Below are positions 24,182-32,284 of a stretch of 64,000 bases of DNA, one piece after another (within the stretch, counting starts at the first letter, position 1; each line of letters starts with the position of its first letter). The notes beneath the pieces are model-generated. The model saw nothing but the letters and a program-made list of their open reading frames with translations. It was not told the origin of the DNA and searched no databases. The stretch is from Engelhardtia mirabilis (GTDB lineage Bacteria; Planctomycetota; UBA1135; GCA-002686595), in NCBI GenBank assembly GCA_007751255.1, contig CP036296.1, positions 6,696,001 to 6,760,000 of the forward strand, written 5' to 3'. The translations under genes were made by a program, and so were the position numbers.

Positions 24182-26473
24182 ATGAAACGCACTGCGGCCC
24201 TCTCATTGGCAATCGTCGGCGCCTTCCTCAGCGCTTGCGACAAGTCGTCCAACGTCGTCACGACGCCGATCGGCTCCGTGGCCATCTTCTCGCCCTCGAC
24301 CGGCGCCATCCCGCTGCCCAACGACCTGCTCCTCTCGGGGTCGACGGACGGCACGTTGAATGCGCCGATTCCGAGCAACCCTGCCCAGCAGGGTCTGTTC
24401 GCGGCGATCAACGCGCTCGACGGCTGGTCGCCGACGGCGCCAATCTCGGTCGCCTTCTCGGAGCCGATCGACCCGGCCACGGTGCTGCCCGGTGCAGTGC
24501 GCATGTTCGCGGTCACGACCGCCGGCCTGTCGAGTGGTAACGCCGTCACGGGCATCGACTCGGAGTTGACCTTCGGCGTCGACTTCGTGGCGACCGCGAC
24601 ACCGGACTTCCGTGCGATCGCGCTGTTGCCCCTGCGCGCGCTCGAGCCGTCGTCCAACTACATGGTGATCGTCACCGATGCGGTCAAGGACGCGGACGGT
24701 GCCGCCACGCAACGCAGCATCGTTTACGACCTGGCGTCGGACACCGCGCCCCTGGCTGCTGACAACCCGCTCAAGCCGCTGCAGGGCCTGATCGGTGCGA
24801 TGCAGACGGCGGCGGTGGGCGAAGGCATCGCGAAATCGAGCATCGTCGTCAGCTTCACCTTCCAGACCCAGGCCATCGGCACCGTCCTCGGCACCGTGGC
24901 GACGCTGGTCCAGGGCGGCGAGTCGGCGGTGATCGCCGGCCTGTGCGGCGCGGCCCCGGTGGACTGCACCGACATGAGCGCGGACCCCAACCTGGTCGCC
25001 AGCATCGGAGGGTTCGTCGAACTGCCTTCGATCACCACCAACGTGGACCTGGTGCGGGTATTCCAGGGCGAGCTGACGGTGCCGTACTTCCTGACCGCGG
25101 CCGCTGCCGGCGGCACGGGCGTCGACGACCTGACCCAGGACCCGGCTCCGCTCTTGACCTGGTGGAACTCGCGCTTCGACTGGCTCGCCCCGGGGACCGA
25201 CGACCCGAACCACGTCACCTCGCTGAACCCCCTACCGGCCACCACCGGCCAGGTCACGATCCCGGTCTTGGTCACGGTTCCGAAGGGCGCGGCGCCGCCC
25301 GTGGGCGGTTGGCCCGTGGCCATCTTCCAGCACGGCATCACCCGCAACCGCAGCGACCTGATCGGCAACGCCGGCACGGTCGAGGTGTCCACCGGCGTGT
25401 TCCAGGAGGTGCTAGCCTCGAACTCCGTGGCGGACGCCTTCGCCCTGGCGAACTACGCCTGCGTCGCGATCGACCTGCCCCTGCACGGGCTCGATCCCTC
25501 GAGCCAGTTCGGTGACCCCTTCCCGGCCGAGCTCTTCGCCGGCTACGAGACGGCAGTCGACGACCTGCGCGAGCGGACCTTCGGTCTGGACCTCTTGGAC
25601 AACTTCATCGGCACGCCCAACCCGTCCGGGGACGGCTTCGCCGATCCCAGCGGCGCGCACTTCATCAACCTGGGCAGCCTGCGGACCACGCGGGACAACC
25701 TGCGCCAGGCGGTCTCGGACCAGCTCTACCTGCTATCCCTGATCGACCAGATCGACGTGACCGACGGCGTCGGCGGCCCGGCGGACGGCACGCCGGACCT
25801 GAGCGGCTCGGACGTGCACTTCGTGGGGCACTCCCTGGGTGCGATCACCGGTGGCATCTTCCTGGCCTACGCCAACCAGGTCCGCACCGTGAGCTCGGCG
25901 ACCCTCGGCATGCCCGGCGGTCAGCTCGCCTACCTGCTGCAGAACTCGCCCAACTTCTCGGGGCAGATCAACGGCGGGCTCGCTGCGGCGGGGATCCTCC
26001 CCGGCACGGCCGAGTACAACCTGTTCTTCGTCGCGGCCCAGACGGTGGCCGCCGATGCCGATCCGCTGAACTACGCCCGGCTGATCAGCCCCCAGGCCCC
26101 GCCGCCCGGCGGACCCACGCCGACTCCGATCCACGCCCTCGAGGTGGTTGGCGAAGCGCCGACCTTCCTGCCGGACCAGACGATCCCCAACAGCGCGGCG
26201 ACCGCGCCGCTGGCGGGCACCGAGCCCTACTTCGCGGCGCTGGGCCTGGACGACATCGAGGCCGACGTGCCCTCCGGCGCTCCGATCTTCGGCGCCGTGC
26301 GTTTCATCCGCGGCGCGCACCAGTCCCTGCCCTTCCCGTCCCTGACCACTGTGCCGGTGGCGACGCTCGACGACACCAACACGGAGATGCTGGCGCAGAC
26401 GGTCGAGTTCGCCGTGTCGAACGGCACGATGCTGACGCTGGTCGACGAGACGGTGATTGATACGGGGCCGTGA
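24182..26473 (+). CDS. VolA/Pla-1-type extracellular lipoprotein lipase, copy 1
   Basis: 763 residues. The signal peptide ends in lipobox LSAC (Cys near 19). The N-terminal part opens with the family motif FSPSTGAIPLPNDLLLSG..DGTLNAP, as in the bacterial virulence-factor lipase N-terminal domain (VolA, Pla-1), and contains an Ig-like segment of the SbsA/Big type (ISVAFSEPIDPATVLPGAV). The hydrolase core has IFQHGITRNRSDL as oxyanion region, the nucleophile elbow FVGHSLG with Ser551, and a C-terminal histidine in FIRGAHQS. It should cleave lipids or esters at the cell surface. A related gene follows after a strong terminator. Confidence 0.87.
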   Translation: MKRTAALSLAIVGAFLSACDKSSNVVTTPIGSVAIFSPSTGAIPLPNDLLLSGSTDGTLNAPIPSNPAQQGLFAAINALDGWSPTAPISVAFSEPIDPATVLPGAVRMFAVTTAGLSSGNAVTGIDSELTFGVDFVATATPDFRAIALLPLRALEPSSNYMVIVTDAVKDADGAATQRSIVYDLASDTAPLAADNPLKPLQGLIGAMQTAAVGEGIAKSSIVVSFTFQTQAIGTVLGTVATLVQGGESAVIAGLCGAAPVDCTDMSADPNLVASIGGFVELPSITTNVDLVRVFQGELTVPYFLTAAAAGGTGVDDLTQDPAPLLTWWNSRFDWLAPGTDDPNHVTSLNPLPATTGQVTIPVLVTVPKGAAPPVGGWPVAIFQHGITRNRSDLIGNAGTVEVSTGVFQEVLASNSVADAFALANYACVAIDLPLHGLDPSSQFGDPFPAELFAGYETAVDDLRERTFGLDLLDNFIGTPNPSGDGFADPSGAHFINLGSLRTTRDNLRQAVSDQLYLLSLIDQIDVTDGVGGPADGTPDLSGSDVHFVGHSLGAITGGIFLAYANQVRTVSSATLGMPGGQLAYLLQNSPNFSGQINGGLAAAGILPGTAEYNLFFVAAQTVAADADPLNYARLISPQAPPPGGPTPTPIHALEVVGEAPTFLPDQTIPNSAATAPLAGTEPYFAALGLDDIEADVPSGAPIFGAVRFIRGAHQSLPFPSLTTVPVATLDDTNTEMLAQTVEFAVSNGTMLTLVDETVIDTGP

Positions 26474-26500
26474 TCGGTACGGGGCCGTGACAGACGCAGA

Positions 26501-26536
26501 GCGAGCGGGCCGGGAGGTGACTCCCGGCCCGCTCGC
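26501..26536. terminator. Strong terminator hairpin after lipase copy 1
   Basis: A perfect 16-base stem (26501-26516 with 26521-26536) closed by a GTGA tetraloop, 27 bases after the stop codon. No T-run follows. It separates the two lipase genes, so they are probably transcribed independently. Confidence 0.8.
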
Positions 26537-26702
26537 GTTCGGGACGGCCGCGCGACGTTCACTCGAGGTCGATCCAGCTTCTGCGACAGCGCCGGCTCGA
26601 CCGACGGCCGACCGGTCCTCGGCATCGGTTGGTTCACGAGGGTGCGAGCGCGCTGACCACCGGGAGCTATGCTCGCAGCTCCGACCCTCCTGAGGAGCCC
26701 CC

Positions 26703-28904
26703 ATGTCGAACCTCGAGTGCCCGCGCGATCATGCCGCGCCCCGGTCTCCGCGCAGTGACGTCGCTCTGGCCCTTTGCGCGTGCGCCTCTCTGCTGACTGG
26801 TTGCGACCATTCCTCGGGCGAGGTCTCGACGATCCTGCAGCCCACGGCGATCTACTCGCCGACCACGGGCCAGTTGCCCCTGCCCAACGACCTCTTGTTC
26901 GAGGGCACGATCGACGGGACCCTCTCGCCGCCGGACGCCGACGACCCGAGCAGCCAAGGCCTCGTCGGCGCCCTCTCGGCCATCGACGGTTGGTCGATCG
27001 CGACCCCGGTGCGATTCCGCTTCAGCGAAGCCCTCGATCCGACGTCGGTGGTGTTCGGCTCCAGCGTGCGCCTGTTCGAGGTGCAGTTGGACACTGCCTT
27101 GGCCCTGGCCGGCGCACCGGTCGCGGCAATCGTGCGCGAGGTTCGCCCGCAGGAGGTCGAGCTCGAGCTGGAATCGAGCGGGGTCGAGATCCGCCTCTGG
27201 CCCGCGCGGCCCCTGACCCCGTCCACGAGCTACCTGGCATTCGCCACGAACGCCCTGCGCGCGGCCGATGGCGAGCCCATCGCCCCCAGCATCGTCTACG
27301 ACCTGGCGGCGGCGCCCGAGCTCGTGCCGCCCTCCAATCCCCTGGCGCCCTTGCAGCAACGACTCCTGGCGGAGCGCTCGGCGCTAGCGGCCTTCGGCGT
27401 GCAGACCGACGACATCGTGGTGTCGACGAGCTTCACGACCCAGTCCCTGGGAGCGGTACACGAAGCCCTGCGCGCCATCGCCCTGGGCGAGGAGGCGCTG
27501 TTCGCCGCGGACCTGTGTTCCCTGGAGCCGAACCTGGTTTGTAGCGACGATCCGAGCGGTCCTGCGCCGACCGCCGAGCTCGCGGTCATGGGGCCGGTGG
27601 AGATCCCGCTCCCCGACGGTGTGCCCTTCTTCCTGGGCCAGTTCTTCGAGGGCGCGCTGACCGTCCCGAGCTTCTCGGCCCAAGCCATCGGCACGAGCGA
27701 CCCATTGCAGCTCAACGGCGACGAGACACCCCTGACCCAGCACTGGCGCGCGCGCTTCCCCTTCGGCCCGGACGACGACGAGCGGCCGTTGACCGGTCGC
27801 AACCCACTGCCCGCCGCGCAGGGCACGGCCACGGTGCCGGTCTTGATGGTGCGACCGATCACGCCCAAGCCCGAGGGCGGTTGGCCCGTGGTCGTCTTCC
27901 AACACGGCATCACCGGCAACCGCACCAACGCCCTGGCCCTGGTCAACGCCTTCGGCCTGGCGGGCTTCGCGATCGTGGCCATCGACCTGCCCCTGCACGG
28001 GATCCGCGACGAGGAGGACCCGCTCTTCGCCGGCTACGCGGACGTCCCCGGCCAGCCGCGCGAGCGCACCTTCGGTCTGGACCTGCTGACCGAGGTCGAC
28101 GACGACGAGTTCCCCGGCGCGGACGGCGTCGCGGACTCCTCCGGCGCCCACTTCATCCAGCTCGAGAGCCTGCTCTCGACCCGCGACAACCTGCGTCAGG
28201 CGGCCTCCGACCTGCTGAACCTGATCGAGCTGGTCGACACCATCGACTTCGACGGCGACGGCAGACCGGACCTCGACGGCGAGCGAATCCACTACGTGGG
28301 CCACTCCCTGGGAGCGATCGTCGGCGGCCAGATGCTGCCCCACACCGACCGCATCGTCTCGGCCACCCTGGCCATGCCCGGCGGCGGCCTCGCGCGACTC
28401 CTCGAGGGGTCGGCCACCTTCGGCCCGCAGATCACCGAGGGTCTGGCCGCCAAGGGCATCGAGCCCGGAACCCCCGACTTCGAGTCCTTCCTCGACGTGG
28501 CCCAGATCGTCACCGAGGACGGCGACCCCCTGGCCCACGCGACGCTGCTGAAGCGCCAGAACAAGCCCCTGCACCTGATCGAGGTGGTCGGCGAAGAGGG
28601 CCTCTCCGAGCCCGACCAGGTCGTGCCCAACTCCGTCGCGGGCGGGCCCCTGTCGGGTACCGAGCCCTACGCCTGCGCCCTCGGCCTGGCCCCCATCACC
28701 GGCAGCACCTTCGATCCGGGCGGCGTGCGCGGCGTCGCCCGCTTCCTGCGCGGCGACCACATCACGATCCTGATCCCCAGCAACTTCGACGACTTCGAGC
28801 TCGTCGCCGCCTGGGAGGAGATGCAGCGCGAGACGGTTGACTTCGCCTACAACGACGGGCTGTTGATCACCGTGCTCGACCCGACGCTCTTGAAGCAGGA
28901 CTGA
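26703..28904 (+). CDS. VolA/Pla-1-type extracellular lipoprotein lipase, copy 2
   Basis: 733 residues and a paralogue of the preceding gene across its whole length. The lipobox is LLTGC after an unusually long 30-residue lead. Shared blocks are YSPTTGQLPLPNDLLFEG, RFRFSEALDPTSV, VVFQHGITGNRTNAL, the nucleophile elbow YVGHSLGAIVGG (Ser535), and the C-terminal FLRGDHITI with the candidate catalytic histidine. GAGGAG lies 9 bases before the ATG. Sequence divergence from copy 1 is considerable outside these blocks, so the duplication is old. Distinct lipid substrates are possible. Confidence 0.87.
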   Translation: MSNLECPRDHAAPRSPRSDVALALCACASLLTGCDHSSGEVSTILQPTAIYSPTTGQLPLPNDLLFEGTIDGTLSPPDADDPSSQGLVGALSAIDGWSIATPVRFRFSEALDPTSVVFGSSVRLFEVQLDTALALAGAPVAAIVREVRPQEVELELESSGVEIRLWPARPLTPSTSYLAFATNALRAADGEPIAPSIVYDLAAAPELVPPSNPLAPLQQRLLAERSALAAFGVQTDDIVVSTSFTTQSLGAVHEALRAIALGEEALFAADLCSLEPNLVCSDDPSGPAPTAELAVMGPVEIPLPDGVPFFLGQFFEGALTVPSFSAQAIGTSDPLQLNGDETPLTQHWRARFPFGPDDDERPLTGRNPLPAAQGTATVPVLMVRPITPKPEGGWPVVVFQHGITGNRTNALALVNAFGLAGFAIVAIDLPLHGIRDEEDPLFAGYADVPGQPRERTFGLDLLTEVDDDEFPGADGVADSSGAHFIQLESLLSTRDNLRQAASDLLNLIELVDTIDFDGDGRPDLDGERIHYVGHSLGAIVGGQMLPHTDRIVSATLAMPGGGLARLLEGSATFGPQITEGLAAKGIEPGTPDFESFLDVAQIVTEDGDPLAHATLLKRQNKPLHLIEVVGEEGLSEPDQVVPNSVAGGPLSGTEPYACALGLAPITGSTFDPGGVRGVARFLRGDHITILIPSNFDDFELVAAWEEMQRETVDFAYNDGLLITVLDPTLLKQD

Positions 28905-28987
28905 GGTCGGGCGGATTCACCGCTACCCACCGTCGATGACGCCTTGCGCCGAACGGCAGCCCGCTTGCTCGACCTCTTGGCCACGGC

Positions 28988-29380
28988 TCAGTCCTCGAAC
29001 GGCGCCACGACCTCGACCTTGATGCGGTCCGGATCCTCGCAGTAGAGCGCGTAGTAGTCCGGCCCCGTGGCGTGGGGGTACTCCGACTCGTACAGCACCG
29101 TGTACCCCTCGGCCTTGACCCAGGCCGCGATCTCGTCAACGTGCGCCCGCGACTCGCCAGTGAAGGCCAGGTGGTTCAGCCCGACCCGCTTGCGGTGGTA
29201 GCCGGCCCTCAAGTGCTCCTTCGGCGCCGGCAGGAAGCACAGGTACGCCAACCCGTCCTTCACGTAATTCATGCCCCCCGACCAACGGTCCGGCGCATAG
29301 CCGAGCTTGGCCATGAACGGCGTCCAGAAGGCGATCGAGCGCTCGAGGTCGCTCACGTAGATCTCGATGTGGTGGAGCAT
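28988..29380 (-). CDS. VOC (glyoxalase/dioxygenase superfamily) protein
   Basis: 130 residues from the ATG at 29380, which gives the canonical beginning MLHHIEIYVSDLERSIAFW; the open frame upstream is not conserved. The fold has two beta-alpha-beta-beta-beta units. Metal-ligand candidates are His3 or His4, the histidine in GLNHLAFTGES, and the glutamate in VLYESEYPH or the final DPDRIKVEVV. YYALYCEDPDRIKVEVV is the typical C-terminal glyoxalase signature. Members isomerise or cleave small molecules, or bind antibiotics; the substrate here cannot be told. It is a single gene. Confidence 0.85.
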   Translation of the reverse strand: MLHHIEIYVSDLERSIAFWTPFMAKLGYAPDRWSGGMNYVKDGLAYLCFLPAPKEHLRAGYHRKRVGLNHLAFTGESRAHVDEIAAWVKAEGYTVLYESEYPHATGPDYYALYCEDPDRIKVEVVAPFED

Positions 29381-29571
29381 CAACTTATCCCGGCTACTTG
29401 ATTGGGGCCGAGTCGAGTCCCCGGCTCCGCACACATGGCTGCGGGCGGGAGGCGATCGAGGTGAGACTACGGCCCCGTCGATCGATTGCGAGCCCCGTCA
29501 GGGTCGCTCAATCTTGAACTCGGCCCAGGCCTTGCCAGACCTCCTCGAGCTCGAACACGACTTTCGCGAAC

Positions 29572-30195
29572 CTAGAGGTCGACGTAGGTCTTGTTGTAGA
29601 TGTCCTTCATCGCTTCGCCCTCGAAGGTCCAATAGGGGCCTGGCGCCAAGGGGTAGTCCACCCCCATCATGGTTTGCGTAGCGGCAGACAGCGACATCTC
29701 CTCACCGTTGAACATGACCTTCTTCGGGCCGACGACTTTGACCACATCGCTCGATCGATTGGAATGGAGGAACGCACCCATCGGGATCCCCATTTCCTCG
29801 AAGTTGAGGTTCGGTCGACGGGACTTCAACTTCTCTGCCGCCGCTGATTCCTGAGGTTCGATCCCTTCGAGGTCTCCAGCCAAGTCGGTGGTCACGTCTT
29901 CCGCCGTATCAAAGAGCTTCAGAATCGCGATCGCCTGCTCCGGATCGATCTGAAAGAACTCTCGCTTCGGGTTCACTCGGTGGGGCCCAAATGCCACGTG
30001 AAGGGCCTTCTCGACCTCACTCGGGTTCAGAACGCGGCATGCAAACTCGACGGTGAACGGCACGGGTACACCAGTGGTGTAGAGCTGTGCCACTCGAGTA
30101 TTGGGCTCACTCTGGTTCGTCATTCCAATCTTCACGAGCCCCGGCATGGCCGGGTTCGTCAGGACGTACACGACGCTCAATTGAGTCTCAGTCAT
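29572..30195 (-). CDS. GIY-YIG (T5orf172-type) nuclease-like protein with RAMA-like C-terminal domain
   Basis: 207 residues from the ATG at 30195; a GTG at 30210 would add five residues. Residues 1-100 match the T5orf172 branch of GIY-YIG nucleases (VVYVLTNPAMPGLVKIGMT, then an arginine in NTRVAQLYTTG, a histidine in ALHVAFGPHR, and REFFQID). Residues about 125-207 (MGIPMGAFLHSN, VMFNGEEMSLSAAT, GPYWTFEGEAM) resemble the RAMA domain that accompanies restriction-modification enzymes. The gene is less GC-rich than its neighbours, which suggests recent acquisition. It could act in DNA defence or repair; no methylase or partner gene is present. Confidence 0.75.
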   Translation of the reverse strand: MTETQLSVVYVLTNPAMPGLVKIGMTNQSEPNTRVAQLYTTGVPVPFTVEFACRVLNPSEVEKALHVAFGPHRVNPKREFFQIDPEQAIAILKLFDTAEDVTTDLAGDLEGIEPQESAAAEKLKSRRPNLNFEEMGIPMGAFLHSNRSSDVVKVVGPKKVMFNGEEMSLSAATQTMMGVDYPLAPGPYWTFEGEAMKDIYNKTYVDL

Positions 30196-30393
30196 AAAAC
30201 GGCTTTTCACTCGGATTCGACCCAGGATGCCAGCCAGGGGGACCTATTCGCGCCACATGCTCCTATCGCAGGTCATGATGGGGCAGCTGATGCCCGAGTC
30301 GCGCGAGAGGCCCACTATGAAGCCGAGACGGGCTGGTCCCTCGGGGCCGGCCTCGATCGGCGCCTTGGGCGCACGTCGGCCAAGCGGCCCGGA

Positions 30394-31498
30394 TCAGTCG
30401 TGCTTCTGCCGCAGGTACGCCGTCATGAAGGCGTCGAGGTCGCCGTCCAGCACCGATTGGATGTTGCCGACCTCCTCGCCCGTGCGGTGGTCCTTGACCA
30501 TCTGGTACGGGTGCATGACGTAGGAGCGGATCTGGCTGCCCCAGGCGATCTCGCCCTTCTCGCCGTAGAGCTTGGCCATCTCCTTGTCGCGCTCGGCTTC
30601 GCGCAGGGCGATCAGCTTGGCCTTGAGCAGCTTGAGGGCGGTGGCGCGGTTCTTGTGCTGGCTGCGCTCGTTCTGGCAACGCACGACGACGCCGGTGGGC
30701 AGGTGCGTCATGCGCACGGCGGACTCGGTCTTGTTGACGTGCTGGCCGCCGGCCCCGCCGGCGCGCATGGTGTCGATGCGCAGGTCCGACTCGGCGATCT
30801 CGATGTCGACGTCGTCGTCGACCTCGGGCGTGATGTCGATGCTGGCGAAGGAGGTCTGGCGGCGGGCCTGGGCGTCGAAGGGGCTGATGCGGACCAGGCG
30901 GTGCACGCCGGCCTCGGACTTGAGGTAGCCGAATGCGTAGGGGCCGCGCACGAAGAGCTGGGCGGAGCGGATGCCGCCCTCGGTCTCCTCGGAGCGCTCG
31001 AGCAGCTCCACGTCGAAGTCCTGGCGCTCGGCCCAGCGCGTGTACATCCGCAGCAGGATCTCGGCCCAGTCGCAGGCGTCGACGCCGCCGGCCCCGGCGC
31101 TGATCGCGATGTACGCGTTGGAGCTGTCGTGGTCGCCCCCGAGCATGACCTTGAACTCGAGCGCGTCGGTCTGCTCGGCGACCTTCGTGGCCAGGGCTGC
31201 CAGGTCGTCCATGACCTCGGCCTCGCCCTCCTCGGCGCCCATCTCCAGCAGGAGATCGGCCTCTTCCAGGCTGGTCTCGAGCTGGGCGAGCGGATCCATC
31301 ACCGTTCGCAGGGTCTTGAGTTCACCGACGAGCTTCTGGGCCTTGTCGGAGTCGTTCCAGAAGTCCGCGGACTCCTGGAGCTTGTTCAGCTCGGCCAGAC
31401 GCGCAGCGCGGGAAGGGTAGTCAAAGACCCTCCTTTAGCTGGTTCAGCCGGCTGCGAGAGGCCGCGAAGGCCTCCTTGTGATCGCTGAGGGATGCCAT
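30394..31498 (-). CDS. prfB: Peptide chain release factor 2, expressed by programmed +1 frameshift
   Basis: Two joined segments: 31498-31424 (25 codons, beginning [11 protein letters not shown] and ending at the UGA of 31423-31421) and 31422-30394, giving 367 residues, as in other RF2 proteins. The frameshift site is the classic CTT TGA C with a Shine-Dalgarno-like AGGAGG just upstream. RF2 recognises UAA/UGA stops; the recognition motif SPF is in [16 protein letters not shown], and the peptidyl-hydrolase motif GGQ is in [12 protein letters not shown]. Low RF2 lets the ribosome pause at UGA and shift, an autoregulatory loop. Gene prediction from ATG/GTG alone would lose the N-terminal 65 residues. 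Confidence 0.97.
31420..31435 (-). promoter_or_regulatory. Programmed +1 ribosomal frameshift site of prfB
   Basis: Read leftward, AAGGAGGGTCTTTGAC: an internal Shine-Dalgarno-like AGGAGG, three bases, then the slippery CTT, the in-frame TGA (31423-31421) and C. It matches the conserved prfB recoding signal. Confidence 0.95.
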
Positions 31499-31699
31499 GG
31501 GGGCGGAGAGTTTACGCAGGGGCGCCGGCCATGCCTAGGGAGGCGATTTCCGCGTCGCGGGTCGCGCCACTCCGTCCGGCGCGGGCGAAGTCGGGATCCG
31601 CTCGCCGTGACTCGCCGCCGCCGCTGCCCTAGTCGCGCTGTCGTCACCCCCACTGGCGCCCCCCGGCGCCGCCGCCGCGAACCCACCGAAGCGATCTCG

Positions 31700-32284
31700 A
31701 TGCGACCCACGATTCCGGTCCTGTTGGCCCTCTGCTGTGTAGGGGCACTCGCGGCAATCGTCCCGCCGTCGCCGGAGCCCCAGGAGCCGCCCGCGGCCTC
31801 CTTGCCCCTGCGCTCGGGCTCGGGCAGCTGCAAGCCGATGGCGCCGCTGCGCCTCACTCTCTCCCCGCCCGACGACGGCGCCGGCTCGTTCGAGCTGGCC
31901 TACTCGGTCACCCCGCTGGTCGACGTGCTCGACCTCGAGGTCGAGCTGCGCCTGCCCCGCGGCGGTGCGGTGGCCAGCCACGCTGCCGTGCGCGCGGGAA
32001 GCACCGAGGCCGGGCAGGAGCACAGCGGTTCGGCCCGGATCGCCGCGCCGGCCGGACCGGGATTCGTCGTGGAGGTCGTCGCGAAGGCCCGGGTCGCCGA
32101 CCCGGTGATCACTGGCGGCATCGCGACCCTGTGCGTGACCGAGCTGCTGGAGTTCGGCGAGGTCGCTCGCGACACGCCCGGGCGCTTGCTGCTCACGTCG
32201 AGCCCCGTCGGTGACGAGGCCTTCGTCAGCCGCGACTTCGCGGCCGTCCACCGCCCGGTCGACAGCGCGGGGGCAGGCCGATGA
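31700..32284 (+). CDS. Small exported protein of the duplicated metallopeptidase module, copy 1
   Basis: 194 residues from the ATG at 31700, which starts a signal peptide (MRPTIPVLLALCCVGALAA). The mature part is a beta-rich single domain: SCKPMAPLRLTLSPPDDGAG, LAYSVTPLVDVLDLEVELRLP, GGIATLCVTELLEFGEV, ending FVSRDFAAVHRP. I recognise no known family. A paralogue lies at 34860-35465 in the same position before a second metallopeptidase. The stop overlaps the metallopeptidase start (ATGA), so the pair is co-translated. A role as propeptide, inhibitor or surface partner of the protease is possible but is inference. Confidence 0.8.
   Translation: MRPTIPVLLALCCVGALAAIVPPSPEPQEPPAASLPLRSGSGSCKPMAPLRLTLSPPDDGAGSFELAYSVTPLVDVLDLEVELRLPRGGAVASHAAVRAGSTEAGQEHSGSARIAAPAGPGFVVEVVAKARVADPVITGGIATLCVTELLEFGEVARDTPGRLLLTSSPVGDEAFVSRDFAAVHRPVDSAGAGR

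Noticed and set aside
30211-30393. Short frames between the GIY-YIG gene and prfB
   Set aside because: No start, motif or codon pattern sets any of them apart; treated as noncoding.
31535-32251. Leftward open frame opposite the small exported protein gene
   Set aside because: The rightward frame has a signal peptide and a paralogue at 34860-35465; the leftward one has neither.
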